From: JAWXBM01 sp964470455
GTDB lineage: Bacteria; Pseudomonadota; Gammaproteobacteria; Xanthomonadales; SZUA-36
Direction: 5' to 3'
DNA: 64,000 nucleotides
Assembly (NCBI GenBank): GCA_964470455.1
Contig: CAYYCX010000010.1
Location: forward strand, 1 to 64,000
Shown here: positions 44,102 to 52,810 of the stretch, piece after piece
Layout of the letters: every line of letters begins with the position of its first letter
How positions within the stretch are numbered: position 1 is the first letter of the stretch
Translations under genes and position numbers: made by a program
The notes under the pieces: model-generated
Database searches by the model: none
What the model was told of the DNA's origin: nothing
Seen by the model: only the letters and a program-made list of their open reading frames with translations

Positions 44102-46162
44102 CTACTCCAGTTTGAAATTCTGTTGCACGGGGTCGAAGCCGACCACCAGGTGCTGCCCGGGTACCAGCTGAACCTGCTGCTCCAGGTAAAAATCAAAGCT
44201 GTCCAACCCGCCTGAATCATTCATGCCCACCGACAGGTTCCGTGTTCCCGCAGGCACCGGGAACCGGGCGTATACGGTGGAGGACCCATCCTTCCAGATA
44301 CCACTGGGTTGCAGGGTTTCGGCATACACGACGGTTCCATCCACCTGCAGCGTTACCCGCAGGGGGTGTTTCTCACGCGGACAATCACTCGGTCGCCGCA
44401 TGTTGGGGGGCAGTTCGTTGAGTTCTTCCTGGGTGAACGTGCGGCATTCCTGGATGCGCCGGCCGGAATGTGAAATCGACAGTGACACCATGGCCTCATC
44501 GTCCTGCAGCAGGCTGAATGCCGGCCAGGCCGAAAACAGACCAGCAGCCAGGGCAAAAAATCCATAGGCCAGGGCCTGCAAGGGCAACAGCCGCCAGGAG
44601 AAGGTCACCGGCCCGGTGGATGTTTCCGTGCCTGAAAGCTGCGAACGGAATGCCGCCAGCCTTTTGCCGGCTGGACCCAGCCTGCTCCAGCGATGCTCCC
44701 ATCCCAGCGCCAGTTTTTGCCGGTCCGTACGTTCGCGCAGTCGCGGGTCCCGTTCACGGGCCACCCGTTGCCGCGTCCACTCGGTGCCCAGGCGGTACTC
44801 GCAGTTGCCGGAACTGCACCCTGCCAGGAACACGCCATCCGCGTGATCGCGGCTGAGTATGAAGTCCATGAATGCCGGCGGCAGGTGCGCCATGCAGCGC
44901 AGCGGAATGACGGCGGTCTGTTCGTCCTGCAAAGGGCCGGCGTCTGAACTGCCATCGCAGGTGAATACGATCACCCTTTGCCGGCCGCGCAGACGAGCCG
45001 ACTCTGTCTCAATCTGCTGCCGCAACAACAGCGCTCCGATATCGGGCAGGTCGATACCTGGCACCAGGGCGCTGGCCTGGCGGAAGGGGGTGGCGGTCGG
45101 GCAGGCACCCACGCAGATGCCACAGCTGACGCACAGGTCTGCATCAACCACCGCTTCCTGCTCGTAACGGCTGCCATCGGTGCGTGGCTGCATCATCACG
45201 GCTGAATAGGGGCAATCCTCGGCGCATCGCTGGCAGCCGTTGCAGTTGCCCAGGTCCACCACGGCCACCGGACGATCCGCATTGCGCGGCCCAGCCTCGG
45301 CATCCGCTCGCTTGCGCGGCGGCAGCCAGGGTGCGATGAACAACAGGCCGCTGAGGGCCATCAACAAACCCCACACGCCGGCCGGGCCCCAGCTTTGCAC
45401 CAGCGGGTAAACCAGCAGGTAATACCAATCAAGCCCCAGTTCCCGTGGCACGGTGGCGGGATTCGCCTGCCCCTGGCTGAGCGCGGGATAAACGATGGCC
45501 AGCGCCAACATCACCAGCAAGGTGCCGGCCATCAATGGGCGCGGCGGGCTGATGCGCGGCCGGCTGATGCGAAACACGTGCAGCCAGATGGCAAACACCA
45601 GAAACAGCGGCAGGCCAATCAGGTGGAGGAATGCCATCAGGGTAAAAAACCGGTCGCTGAGCTCCGCCGCGGTGAGGAAATTACGCGCCATGGAGCCGGT
45701 AAAAATCGGCAGCCAGTCGATCAGCTCGGCCGAGGTAATGGCTACGTACAGCCCCAGTTGATCCCACACCAGCCAGTAACCGGAAATTCCCAGCGGTATG
45801 ACGATCCACAACAGCGGCATGCCCGTCACCCAGCTGAACCAGCGCTTGCCCCGGTGGTGGCCATGCGGCCATTCACGCAGCATGTGCAGTGACAGGGTGA
45901 CCACGGCGGCATCCGATGCATAACGGTGCAGGCTGCGCATCACGCCACCGATATACCATTGCTGGTGCGTCAGGTACTCAACCGACTCGTAAGCCCCCTG
46001 CACGCTGGTGCGGAAAAAGATGAACAGCCAGAGCCCGCTGACCAGCACGATCCAGAAGAAGAAGATCGTCATTGCGCCCAGGTGGTGCATGGGGTTCAGC
46101 TGTGGCCCAAAGCAGCGGCCCAGGGCACGGTCCAGCCAGGTCAGGATATTGCGCGCCTGCAT
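44102..46162 (-). CDS. cytochrome b - 2x[4Fe-4S] ferredoxin - MvhD-like fusion protein
   Basis: 686 residues. 1-200: cytochrome b/b6 N-terminal domain, four helices with heme His pairs 79/93 and 180/195. About 210-280: two more helices. 300-360: two [4Fe-4S] motifs, CNGCQRCAEDC and CVSCGICVGAC. 395-470: MvhD/hydrogenase iron-sulfur-subunit domain with four cysteines (402, 423, 449, 454; AGCSSGNCEYRLG). Then one membrane helix near 530 and a C-terminal soluble beta-rich domain. It looks like a quinol- or ferredoxin-linked electron carrier feeding the oxidase. Its start overlaps the SCO stop (ATGA). No heterodisulfide reductase partner is seen. Confidence 0.85.
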   Translation of the reverse strand: MQARNILTWLDRALGRCFGPQLNPMHHLGAMTIFFFWIVLVSGLWLFIFFRTSVQGAYESVEYLTHQQWYIGGVMRSLHRYASDAAVVTLSLHMLREWPHGHHRGKRWFSWVTGMPLLWIVIPLGISGYWLVWDQLGLYVAITSAELIDWLPIFTGSMARNFLTAAELSDRFFTLMAFLHLIGLPLFLVFAIWLHVFRISRPRISPPRPLMAGTLLVMLALAIVYPALSQGQANPATVPRELGLDWYYLLVYPLVQSWGPAGVWGLLMALSGLLFIAPWLPPRKRADAEAGPRNADRPVAVVDLGNCNGCQRCAEDCPYSAVMMQPRTDGSRYEQEAVVDADLCVSCGICVGACPTATPFRQASALVPGIDLPDIGALLLRQQIETESARLRGRQRVIVFTCDGSSDAGPLQDEQTAVIPLRCMAHLPPAFMDFILSRDHADGVFLAGCSSGNCEYRLGTEWTRQRVARERDPRLRERTDRQKLALGWEHRWSRLGPAGKRLAAFRSQLSGTETSTGPVTFSWRLLPLQALAYGFFALAAGLFSAWPAFSLLQDDEAMVSLSISHSGRRIQECRTFTQEELNELPPNMRRPSDCPREKHPLRVTLQVDGTVVYAETLQPSGIWKDGSSTVYARFPVPAGTRNLSVGMNDSGGLDSFDFYLEQQVQLVPGQHLVVGFDPVQQNFKLE

Positions 46163-46977
46163 CAGGACATTTTGCTTCGACGGGCCTTTATGGTTTCACG
46201 CAGCCACCAACCGCCCAGCACCAGCAGGAAAATGCCGCCGATCGCGATCTGCACGAACAGCGAATAATCAAACCGGTAGCGGCCGGTGGCCGGGTCATAC
46301 ACCGTGCAGAACAGCCGGATCCGGTCTACCAGGTTGCTCACCAGGTGACTGCCAGGCTGTGGCCGGTTATAGACCAGATCCTTCAAGGGCTCGACCAGCG
46401 CGGGTAACTCAAAAGCGGCGCCATAAACCTGGCCATAGATCACGCCATCACGATCCACCAGGGTTACCTGGTTGATGTGGTCGAAACCCCTTGGAGTGGG
46501 GAAATAACTGAAGCCGAGATTTTCAGTCAATGCAGCCATGCTTTCCGCATCGCCGCTGAGGAAATGCCAGCCGGGTTCGCTGATTTTCTGTGCGCGGGCG
46601 AAACTGGCCATGGCGGTGGGCGTATCGTTGGGCGTATCAAAGCCGATGGTCACAACGTAAAAGCTGTCTTCACCCAGCGCCTGTCGCGCTGCTTCCACGG
46701 CATTGGCCAGGTGGCGCGTAATGGCTGGGCAGACATGGTAACAGGCGGTAAAAATCATGCTGACCAGAACCGGCTTGCCCCGCAGCTCCTGCAGCTCCAT
46801 GGGCAAGCCATCGCTGCCCCGCAATTCCAGCGGTTGCAGCGTCCGGCCGATGGCAGCCTGTGACCGGCTGAGCGCCGCATCGGCGTCGTAAGGTGCCGCG
46901 CTCTGGTCAGCCACGGCCGCCGTCGCGAGACCCGTCACCAGAACCAGCATCACACTCAGGCAGCGGTTTCTGGCCAT
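46162..46977 (-). CDS. SCO1/SenC-family copper chaperone
   Basis: 271 residues. Signal peptide, thioredoxin-like SCO domain with the copper motif TACYHVCP (CxxxC) and the distal His in FDHINQV, and an unusual C-terminal membrane helix (FVQIAIGGIFLLVLGGWWL). Delivers copper to the CuA site of subunit II. Lies between oxidase subunit I and the cytochrome b fusion. Confidence 0.9.
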   Translation of the reverse strand: MARNRCLSVMLVLVTGLATAAVADQSAAPYDADAALSRSQAAIGRTLQPLELRGSDGLPMELQELRGKPVLVSMIFTACYHVCPAITRHLANAVEAARQALGEDSFYVVTIGFDTPNDTPTAMASFARAQKISEPGWHFLSGDAESMAALTENLGFSYFPTPRGFDHINQVTLVDRDGVIYGQVYGAAFELPALVEPLKDLVYNRPQPGSHLVSNLVDRIRLFCTVYDPATGRYRFDYSLFVQIAIGGIFLLVLGGWWLRETIKARRSKMS

Positions 46978-47038
46978 GGCGCTCCTGCCTGCCCGGGCTT
47001 CGCCGGAGGGCCCGTCCCGTATCGGGCGGCCCGGGTGC

Positions 47039-48763
47039 TTACGACATCGGCCATACCGACGCCAGATATTTCCAGTTGACCGCGTAATAGATTACAAAGA
47101 TGGCCAGGAAGAAGATTGCGAATACAAACGTTCCGGGCGCTGCGAAGCCCCACTTGCCGGCGGCGGCATGGCCACCTTCAACCACGATATCCGGCTCGGC
47201 TTTCAGCAGACGCGTGGTTGCCGTACCATAGGGCGACTCGGAGCCAATCCGCTTGCCAAAGAATACCGACAGCACCGTGATCAGCACGAATATGGCGCCA
47301 CCCACGATCGCCGCCACACCGCTGATGCCCACCAGGCCCATCAGCGTGAATGCACTGGCGGGGTAGTCAAAGCCCAGCAATGAATCGGCGAAGGTCATAT
47401 CCCAGTGGCGCCGCTCCACACCCAGCGTGCCGGCGCCCATCATGGCCAGCGTGAACACTGCCATGCCGATGCCGAACAGATAAGGCTGCCATCGGGCCAG
47501 GGCCGGGAACATCACTTCGCGGCGGAACAGCACCGGAATCAGGAACCAGGTCAGGGACATGAAGGCCAGCGTCGTGCCCAGCACCACCGTAGCGTGGAAA
47601 TGGCCGGGCACGTAGATGGTATTGTGGATGATGATGTTGATCTGCTCAGTACCCATCACGACACCGGAGATGCCGCCGATAAAACCAAAACCCACCAGCG
47701 AGATGAACATGCCGGAAAACACCGGGTTGCCCCAGGGCGCCTTGCGCAACCACTCAAACAACCCCTTGGTGAAGCCCTTGCCCCGCTGCGCCACTTCGAT
47801 GGCGCCCGGCACGGTCAGGCCATGGATCATGCTGGCCAGCACGGCCAGGTACATGGCATAGCTGGTGTTGAAGATTTTCCAGGTGGAGCTGAGGCCCGGG
47901 TCCACCAAAAGGTGGTGCGCGGAAGCCAGCTGCAGGAAGCAGATGTACAGGAAAAATGCCGTGCGGCTGACTTTCTCGGACATGGGCTTGGCGCCGAACA
48001 CGATCGCGGCTATGGCGTACCAGACCGACACATGCGCCGCCACGTTGATCTGCTGCGACGAATGGCCAAAACCCCACCAGATCAACCGGTACATGGCCGG
48101 GTCGATGTTGGAGATCAGCCCAAGGGACCACAGCCAGGTTGGAACCAGGATGATGGCGCCTGCCGCGATGGTGAAGATGGCGATGATGCAGGCCGTCAGC
48201 GCTCCAAACGTCACCAGCGGAATCGATCCGTCGTAGGTCTTTTCTTCCTTCGCCACCACCAGCGTGCCGAGGAATATGAAACAGGCCAGCAGCGCGCCCA
48301 CCGCAAACAGGATCAACCCGAGGTAAAAGTTCGGGTCCGCCGGCATGGGCACGTAGGAGGTCATCATGACCGAAGAGTTGCCCGCCAGCACCGATGCGTT
48401 GTTGACGATCGCGCCGCACACCATCAGGATGAATGCCAGCCAGCCGATGCGCGGCGTGGCAATGCGTACTTTCAACAGCGTTGAAGAGCAGAAGTACAGC
48501 ACCGCGATTTCAAAGAATATGATCCAGAACACCAGCATGTTGATGCCGTGGATGGTGAGGATCTGGTAGAACCGGTCCGCGGGCAACAGATGCACCGCCG
48601 GCCAGCGGGTCAGCGTAACCAGCAGGGCAGTGATGCCGCCGATCAGCAGCATGACTACGCCCATCACGGCGTTGGCCCGTATCAGCCACTCGGCCTGTTT
48701 GTGGAATTGCAGCCCCGATTCGGGACAGGTTCGAAACAGTGGTTTGCTCATGGCCTTGCCCAT
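47039..48763 (-). CDS. heme-copper oxidase subunit I (cbb3/ba3-like)
   Basis: About 574 residues, 12-14 membrane helices. Heme and copper ligands: HGINMLVFWIIFFEIA, WWGFGHSSQQINVAAH, SAHHLLVDPG (CuB pair), and VPGHFHATVVLGTT. Combined with a CuA-type subunit II next door, this is a B-type (ba3-like) terminal oxidase rather than a true cbb3. Reduces O2 to water and pumps protons. The ATG at 48763, directly after the subunit II stop, has GGGAGG 7 bp upstream; 48751 is the alternative. Confidence 0.9.
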   Translation of the reverse strand: MGKAMSKPLFRTCPESGLQFHKQAEWLIRANAVMGVVMLLIGGITALLVTLTRWPAVHLLPADRFYQILTIHGINMLVFWIIFFEIAVLYFCSSTLLKVRIATPRIGWLAFILMVCGAIVNNASVLAGNSSVMMTSYVPMPADPNFYLGLILFAVGALLACFIFLGTLVVAKEEKTYDGSIPLVTFGALTACIIAIFTIAAGAIILVPTWLWSLGLISNIDPAMYRLIWWGFGHSSQQINVAAHVSVWYAIAAIVFGAKPMSEKVSRTAFFLYICFLQLASAHHLLVDPGLSSTWKIFNTSYAMYLAVLASMIHGLTVPGAIEVAQRGKGFTKGLFEWLRKAPWGNPVFSGMFISLVGFGFIGGISGVVMGTEQINIIIHNTIYVPGHFHATVVLGTTLAFMSLTWFLIPVLFRREVMFPALARWQPYLFGIGMAVFTLAMMGAGTLGVERRHWDMTFADSLLGFDYPASAFTLMGLVGISGVAAIVGGAIFVLITVLSVFFGKRIGSESPYGTATTRLLKAEPDIVVEGGHAAAGKWGFAAPGTFVFAIFFLAIFVIYYAVNWKYLASVWPMS

Positions 48764-49317
48764 CACTCGCCCTCCCCGTCCTTGATGCGGATTTTGCCTA
48801 CCATGTTGTGGTGGCCGATGCCGCAGAATTCATTGCAGATGATGGTCTGGTCGCCACTGGTGTCGGGAGTGATGGTAAGCACCATTTCGTAACCGGGCAG
48901 GATCTGCGTATTGATGTTGACCGGTTGCAGGGAAAACCCGTGTTGCCAGTCCATCGAGGCAATGTGCAGACGGTAGGTCTGGCCTTTCTGCAATTCCAGA
49001 ATGGGCCACCATTGCCACAGCCGTGCGATCAGGTAAACGTCACTGCCGGGCGGTGGAGCAACGACCGGAATATGCTGGTTGGTTTCCGTGCGAACGGTGT
49101 GCTCGTTGACCATGGCCATGGTTTTGGCCATGAAGGCTTCCGGCGTGGTCCGGTAGGCTTCGCTGGACAGGTTCTGCTTGCCGTACACATGCCACAGCGG
49201 CATCATCACGAACATGATCAGCGACCAGACCAGCGCGATGGCAATCCAGGTGCCCTCGACGCGGTCCAGTGGCTGTTTCCACCAGAGGGTCTGGGCGGGG
49301 GGTTGTATGGAAGTCAC
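48763..49317 (-). CDS. cytochrome c oxidase subunit II with CuA site
   Basis: 184 residues from a GTG. One N-terminal membrane helix (WIAIALVWSLIMFVMMPLW), then a cupredoxin domain whose C-terminal CNEFCGIGHHNM carries the complete CuA ligand set, with the other CuA His in SMDWQHGFS. It accepts electrons from a soluble cytochrome c or cupredoxin. The small size is typical of ba3 oxidases. Confidence 0.92.
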   Translation of the reverse strand: MTSIQPPAQTLWWKQPLDRVEGTWIAIALVWSLIMFVMMPLWHVYGKQNLSSEAYRTTPEAFMAKTMAMVNEHTVRTETNQHIPVVAPPPGSDVYLIARLWQWWPILELQKGQTYRLHIASMDWQHGFSLQPVNINTQILPGYEMVLTITPDTSGDQTIICNEFCGIGHHNMVGKIRIKDGEGE

Positions 49318-49329
49318 GATATCACCCGT

Positions 49330-49494
49330 TTACTTGGCAATGGGGATGGTCACCAACTCCATGATTCCCCAGATGATGTAGAAGACAGCGGGAAAAACAA
49401 CACCGATAAACAGCAGCAGAAACGGGTTATCGATGATCTTCTGCATTACCGGCACCTTCTCTTCGATGGGGTCCTGGGAGTTTTCCTGGTTCAT
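49330..49494 (-). CDS. small single-helix membrane subunit of the oxidase operon
   Basis: 54 residues, first gene of the operon. N-terminal acidic cytoplasmic segment (MNQENSQDPIEEK), then one hydrophobic helix around NPFLLLFIGVVFPAVFY and a short tail ending PIAK. GGAAG lies 6 bp before the ATG. It ends 12 bp before the subunit II start. By position it is a small oxidase subunit comparable in size to subunit IIa of ba3 oxidases, but I do not recognise the family. Confidence 0.75.
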   Translation of the reverse strand: MNQENSQDPIEEKVPVMQKIIDNPFLLLFIGVVFPAVFYIIWGIMELVTIPIAK

Positions 49495-49565
49495 GTTGTG
49501 CTTCCATCTGCGTGGTTCATCGGATGTAGAGCGTGTACAGGCGTCGAGCGTCGTAACAGCGATTC

Positions 49566-49614
49566 TTGACAGATTCTAGCCAAAGACTTCTGGATGCCAA
49601 TTGATGCAGATCAA
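49566..49614 (-). promoter_or_regulatory. Fnr/Anr-dependent class II promoter of the oxidase operon
   Basis: Perfect Fnr box TTGAT-GCAG-ATCAA at 49601-49614; on the minus strand exactly 22 bp later follows TAGAAT (49578-49573). This spacing places the box at -41.5, the standard class II activator position, with a start of transcription near 49566 and a leader of about 70 nt. Confidence 0.75.
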
Positions 49615-49641
49615 ATACCTCTTTAATTCTTATCCTATAAC
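49601..49641 (+). promoter_or_regulatory. same Fnr box facing the plus-strand lipoprotein gene
   Basis: From the same symmetric box, 21 bp to TATAAC (49636-49641) on the plus strand; the lipoprotein ATG follows at 49668. Low-oxygen activation in both directions is therefore plausible. Confidence 0.55.
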
Positions 49642-49667
49642 ATTCATCCATGGAAAGGAATATCTTA

Positions 49668-50303
49668 ATGAGAACCATTATCCTGATGGCGGCCGGCATC
49701 AGCCTGGTGGCCGGATGCGGCGGTGAAACCGGGCCCGGCCCGGAGATTCACGACACCAAGTATCGCGCGGTGGATGCGAGCGGCCAGGTTCAGGATGCCT
49801 CGGTGGCTCCCGGCGCCTGTGTGTTTGATACGTTCACGCAGCTCACCTGGGAAGTGAAATCGAACCAGCCCGGGCTGCGGTACCACGAAAACACCTACAG
49901 CTGGTTTGACCCGAACGAGTCGCATGACGGCGAACTGGACTATCGTGGCCAGCCCGATGGCGGCGAATGCACTGGCAGCGACTGCGATACCTGGGCCTAT
50001 GTGCAGGCTGTCAATGAGCTGGCCCTGTGCGGGTATCGTGACTGGCGCATGCCGACCCGCGATGAACTGGGTTCCATTTCGGATCCACGGCGCAACCAGT
50101 CGCCACCCAGCATCAACCTGCGGTATTTTCCCCACACCCGGCCGGGTGAGTACTGGTCTGGCAATGATTACCAGTTCCAGTATGATGCCGCATGGCTGTG
50201 GAGCTTCCAGACCGGGCTGGACCGGGTGGAGTGGAAACGTACGCCCCGCTACCTGCGGCTGGTTCGTGGCCAGCCCGTCAAAGTGGAACGCGTACAAGAC
50301 TGA
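49668..50303 (+). CDS. DUF1566 (Lcl C-terminal-like) lipoprotein
   Basis: 211 residues. Signal peptide with lipobox SLVAGC, so a lipoprotein. The rest is the DUF1566/Lcl C-terminal fold, with LTWEVKS, ALCGYRDWRMPTRDEL, EYWSGNDY and a final YLRLVRG, typical of surface or periplasmic lectin-like modules. GGAAAGGA precedes the ATG at 49668; the ATG at 49650 is rejected because the RBS lies inside that extension. Shares the Fnr box with the oxidase operon. Confidence 0.85.
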   Translation: MRTIILMAAGISLVAGCGGETGPGPEIHDTKYRAVDASGQVQDASVAPGACVFDTFTQLTWEVKSNQPGLRYHENTYSWFDPNESHDGELDYRGQPDGGECTGSDCDTWAYVQAVNELALCGYRDWRMPTRDELGSISDPRRNQSPPSINLRYFPHTRPGEYWSGNDYQFQYDAAWLWSFQTGLDRVEWKRTPRYLRLVRGQPVKVERVQD

Positions 50304-50316
50304 CAGGAAACCATCA

Positions 50317-51135
50317 ATGGATTCAAGCGAAGAATACCGGACCTTTTGGGAAAAGGGTTACTCGGTGGTGCGGAACGTGTTCACGCCGGAAGAAATGAGG
50401 ATCATCAAAGGCGTGATCCTGGAACACGAGCACATGAACCGCGTGAGCGAGAACCTCAAGCAGAAAATTGAAACCGGCAAGCGGCCCTCATTTGAATCGA
50501 TCTTCGTGTGGAACGATACCGCCGGAGATGACGTGTTTGCCAAGGTCACGCGCCGGGCCGCCATTTTCGACCGCCTGGAACACTTTTTCCAGGACCGCAT
50601 TTATGTGTACCACAACAAGATCACGCTGAAATATCCCGGCGTGGTCGGCTTTCGCTACCACCAGGACTATGCCTACTGGTATGACATGGGCTGCCTATAC
50701 CCCGACATGGCCACCGTGATGATCGCGGTGGACCCGGCCAACCGCCGGAACGGCTGCCTGAAAATGCTGGCCGGTTCGCACAAGCTCGGGCGCATCAACC
50801 ATGTATTCGATGATGGCGTTTCCGACAGCGGCGTGGACCCTGCCCGGCTGGCCGAAATCGAAAAGCACCTGCAAGAGGAATACCTGGAACTGGACAGCGG
50901 CGATATCGTCATTTTCCACTGCAACACGCTGCATGGCTCGGACGACAACCGCTCGCAAGATTCTCGGATCGCGCTGCTGGGTTGCTACAACACGCGGCAC
51001 AACAACCCCTACCATTCGCCGCATGGCCACCCGTTCTACCAGGAGCAAAGCCGGGTTGTTGAAAGCATCACACCGGCGGATGCGCAACGCTTGCCGGATT
51101 TCTCCCTGAATTTCTTTGCGGACCCCAACGCTTGA
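50317..51135 (+). CDS. phytanoyl-CoA dioxygenase (PhyH) family protein
   Basis: 272 residues. Fe(II)/2-oxoglutarate oxygenase fold: metal ligands in FRYHQDYAYW (HxD-type) and the distal His in CNTLHGSDDN; 2-oxoglutarate Arg probably in SQDSRIALLGCY. Substrate unknown. 13 bp after the lipoprotein gene, and its TGA overlaps the TTG start of the heme A synthase gene, so a three-gene transcript is likely. Confidence 0.88.
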   Translation: MDSSEEYRTFWEKGYSVVRNVFTPEEMRIIKGVILEHEHMNRVSENLKQKIETGKRPSFESIFVWNDTAGDDVFAKVTRRAAIFDRLEHFFQDRIYVYHNKITLKYPGVVGFRYHQDYAYWYDMGCLYPDMATVMIAVDPANRRNGCLKMLAGSHKLGRINHVFDDGVSDSGVDPARLAEIEKHLQEEYLELDSGDIVIFHCNTLHGSDDNRSQDSRIALLGCYNTRHNNPYHSPHGHPFYQEQSRVVESITPADAQRLPDFSLNFFADPNA

Positions 51136-52127
51136 AAATCCTGGCCGGACTTTCGCTGCTGCTGGTGATCCTGCTGGTTTCGCTGAGCGCCTATCTGCGC
51201 CTGGCGCATTCCGGCATCGGCTGCGCGGACTGGCCGGATTGCTACGGCCGTATCGGCGTGCCGGAAGCCAGTGCGCCGGTTGATTCGGTTCCCGAACAGC
51301 TGGCGCGCGATGCCTACCAGCGCATCACAGCCGAATCGGAACAGGCCATGGCCTGGGCCACGCCGCTGCACCGGGCCGTGGCCAGTGTGCTGGGCATTCT
51401 TGTACTGTTCCTCACCATGCTGGCGTTTTTCCGGAAACGCTACCGGCTGTCGTCGCTGGCCCTGCTCGGCCTGACGGTGTGGCTGGCCATGCTGGGGCTG
51501 CGATCCGGCAGCCTGCATGATCCGGCGGTGGTGATGGGCAACCTTTCGGGCGGGTTTGCGATGCTGGGCTTGCTGGGGTGGTTGTGGTTCAGCCTGAACG
51601 CCCCGGCGCCACCCCGCTTTGACGCCCACAAGAGCAAGGCGCCTTTGCCCCAGGCCCTGCTGATTGCGACGCTCATCGCGCTGTGCCTGCAGATTGCGCT
51701 GGGCGGTTTGACCAGCGCCAATTTCGCCGCCAACGCCTGCGACACCGTGCCGCTGTGCCAGGGCGAGTGGCTGCCCGGCCCCTACCTGATGGAAGCGCTG
51801 GATTTGTCGCGCCACCATGAAGTGACGCCGGACGGGTTGGCGATCGGCGGCGAGGAGCGTATTGCCGTGCACCGCGCCCATCGCCTGATGGCGGTGATCA
51901 GCAGCGTGCTGATCCTGATGGTGGCGCAGCTGGCCATGCGCCGTTCCGGCTCCAGCCGTCGCACCGGCATGCTGTTGTTGCTGCTGGTGGTGACGGAATT
52001 TTCCGTGGGCGTGGCTTCGGTAATGAACCAGCTGCCCATCCAGCTGGCCGTGGCGCACAACTGGCTGGCGGGATTGCTGCTGCTGGCGCTGCTGCGCCTG
52101 CTGCAACTGACCCGCTCAGCCCGCTGA
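51132..52127 (+). CDS. ctaA: heme A synthase
   Basis: 331 residues, eight membrane helices in two bundles (COX15/CtaA family). Conserved features: YLRLAHSGIGCADWPDCYG, heme His in HRAVASVLG, LTSANFAANACD, HRAHRLMAVI and VAHNWLAGLL. Oxidises heme O to heme A, which suggests that the oxidase encoded divergently carries heme a. TTG start overlapping the preceding stop (TTGA). Convergent overlap of 12 bp with the HTH gene. Confidence 0.9.
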   Translation: MKILAGLSLLLVILLVSLSAYLRLAHSGIGCADWPDCYGRIGVPEASAPVDSVPEQLARDAYQRITAESEQAMAWATPLHRAVASVLGILVLFLTMLAFFRKRYRLSSLALLGLTVWLAMLGLRSGSLHDPAVVMGNLSGGFAMLGLLGWLWFSLNAPAPPRFDAHKSKAPLPQALLIATLIALCLQIALGGLTSANFAANACDTVPLCQGEWLPGPYLMEALDLSRHHEVTPDGLAIGGEERIAVHRAHRLMAVISSVLILMVAQLAMRRSGSSRRTGMLLLLLVVTEFSVGVASVMNQLPIQLAVAHNWLAGLLLLALLRLLQLTRSAR

Positions 52128-52679
52128 GGCCGGTGTAGATGAGGCTTGCGCCGATGAGACCGGCGCCTGGCTGGGCATGGTCTGTAAATACCACACCAGG
52201 AACACCCCGAACGGCGCCAGGTACATCAGCTGCCACCAGCCGCTCTGGCCGGCATCGTTGAGTCGGCGCGTGCCGGCCGCCAGGAAGGGCACGATCACGA
52301 TCAGGCCCACGAACTGGTAAGCCTTTTCGTGAATTACCGTGGCCAGGCCGGTGGTCACCATCACAAAGGCAAAGAAGCACCAGTATTCGAACCGGCCCGA
52401 TGTGCCGGTGAAATCGCTCCAGCGGAGGAAGCCGTCGCGGATCGCTTCCAGGGCCCGGAATCGACCTGAAACTTCTTCATTAACTCCTTCAATTTGCAGT
52501 TCTTTTGGCTCAACCCCAAATGCCGCCGCCAGGGCTCGAATGGTTTCCAGCGATGCCCGTCCGGAGGTTTCCAGCCGCTGGATGGTGCGCAGGTTCAGGC
52601 CGCAGATTTCGCTGAGCTGTTCCTGCGACCAGTGCTTTTCCTTGCGCAGGCGCTTGATGCGTTCCGGGTCGATTTTCAT
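52116..52679 (-). CDS. XRE-type HTH regulator fused to a DUF805 membrane domain
   Basis: 187 residues. 1-65: HTH_3 domain (IKRLRKEKHWSQEQLSEIC ... RTIQRLE). About 85-170: DUF805 domain with two to three membrane helices and the conserved FEYWCFF and TRRLNDAGQSGWW motifs. It would be a membrane-bound DNA-binding protein. A 12-bp tandem repeat lies 42 bp upstream of the start. Single gene. Confidence 0.85.
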   Translation of the reverse strand: MKIDPERIKRLRKEKHWSQEQLSEICGLNLRTIQRLETSGRASLETIRALAAAFGVEPKELQIEGVNEEVSGRFRALEAIRDGFLRWSDFTGTSGRFEYWCFFAFVMVTTGLATVIHEKAYQFVGLIVIVPFLAAGTRRLNDAGQSGWWQLMYLAPFGVFLVWYLQTMPSQAPVSSAQASSTPASAG

Positions 52680-52720
52680 GTTTGGGTCTCCGCCACTCTT
52701 AATGCGAGATTTTGCCAGTC

Positions 52721-52744
52721 AAAGTTAAGGCTAAAGTTAAGGCA
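52721..52744. repeat. 12-bp tandem repeat, two units, upstream of HTH-DUF805 gene
   Basis: AAAGTTAAGGCT and AAAGTTAAGGCA, followed by a partial third AAAG. In the probable 5' leader of the minus-strand gene. Confidence 0.8.
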
Positions 52745-52810
52745 AAGCTGCCGGATCGGGTACGGCAATGCTGCGACAGTGTTGCGACAGTGGCAAAAAA
52801 TGCTGGTTAA

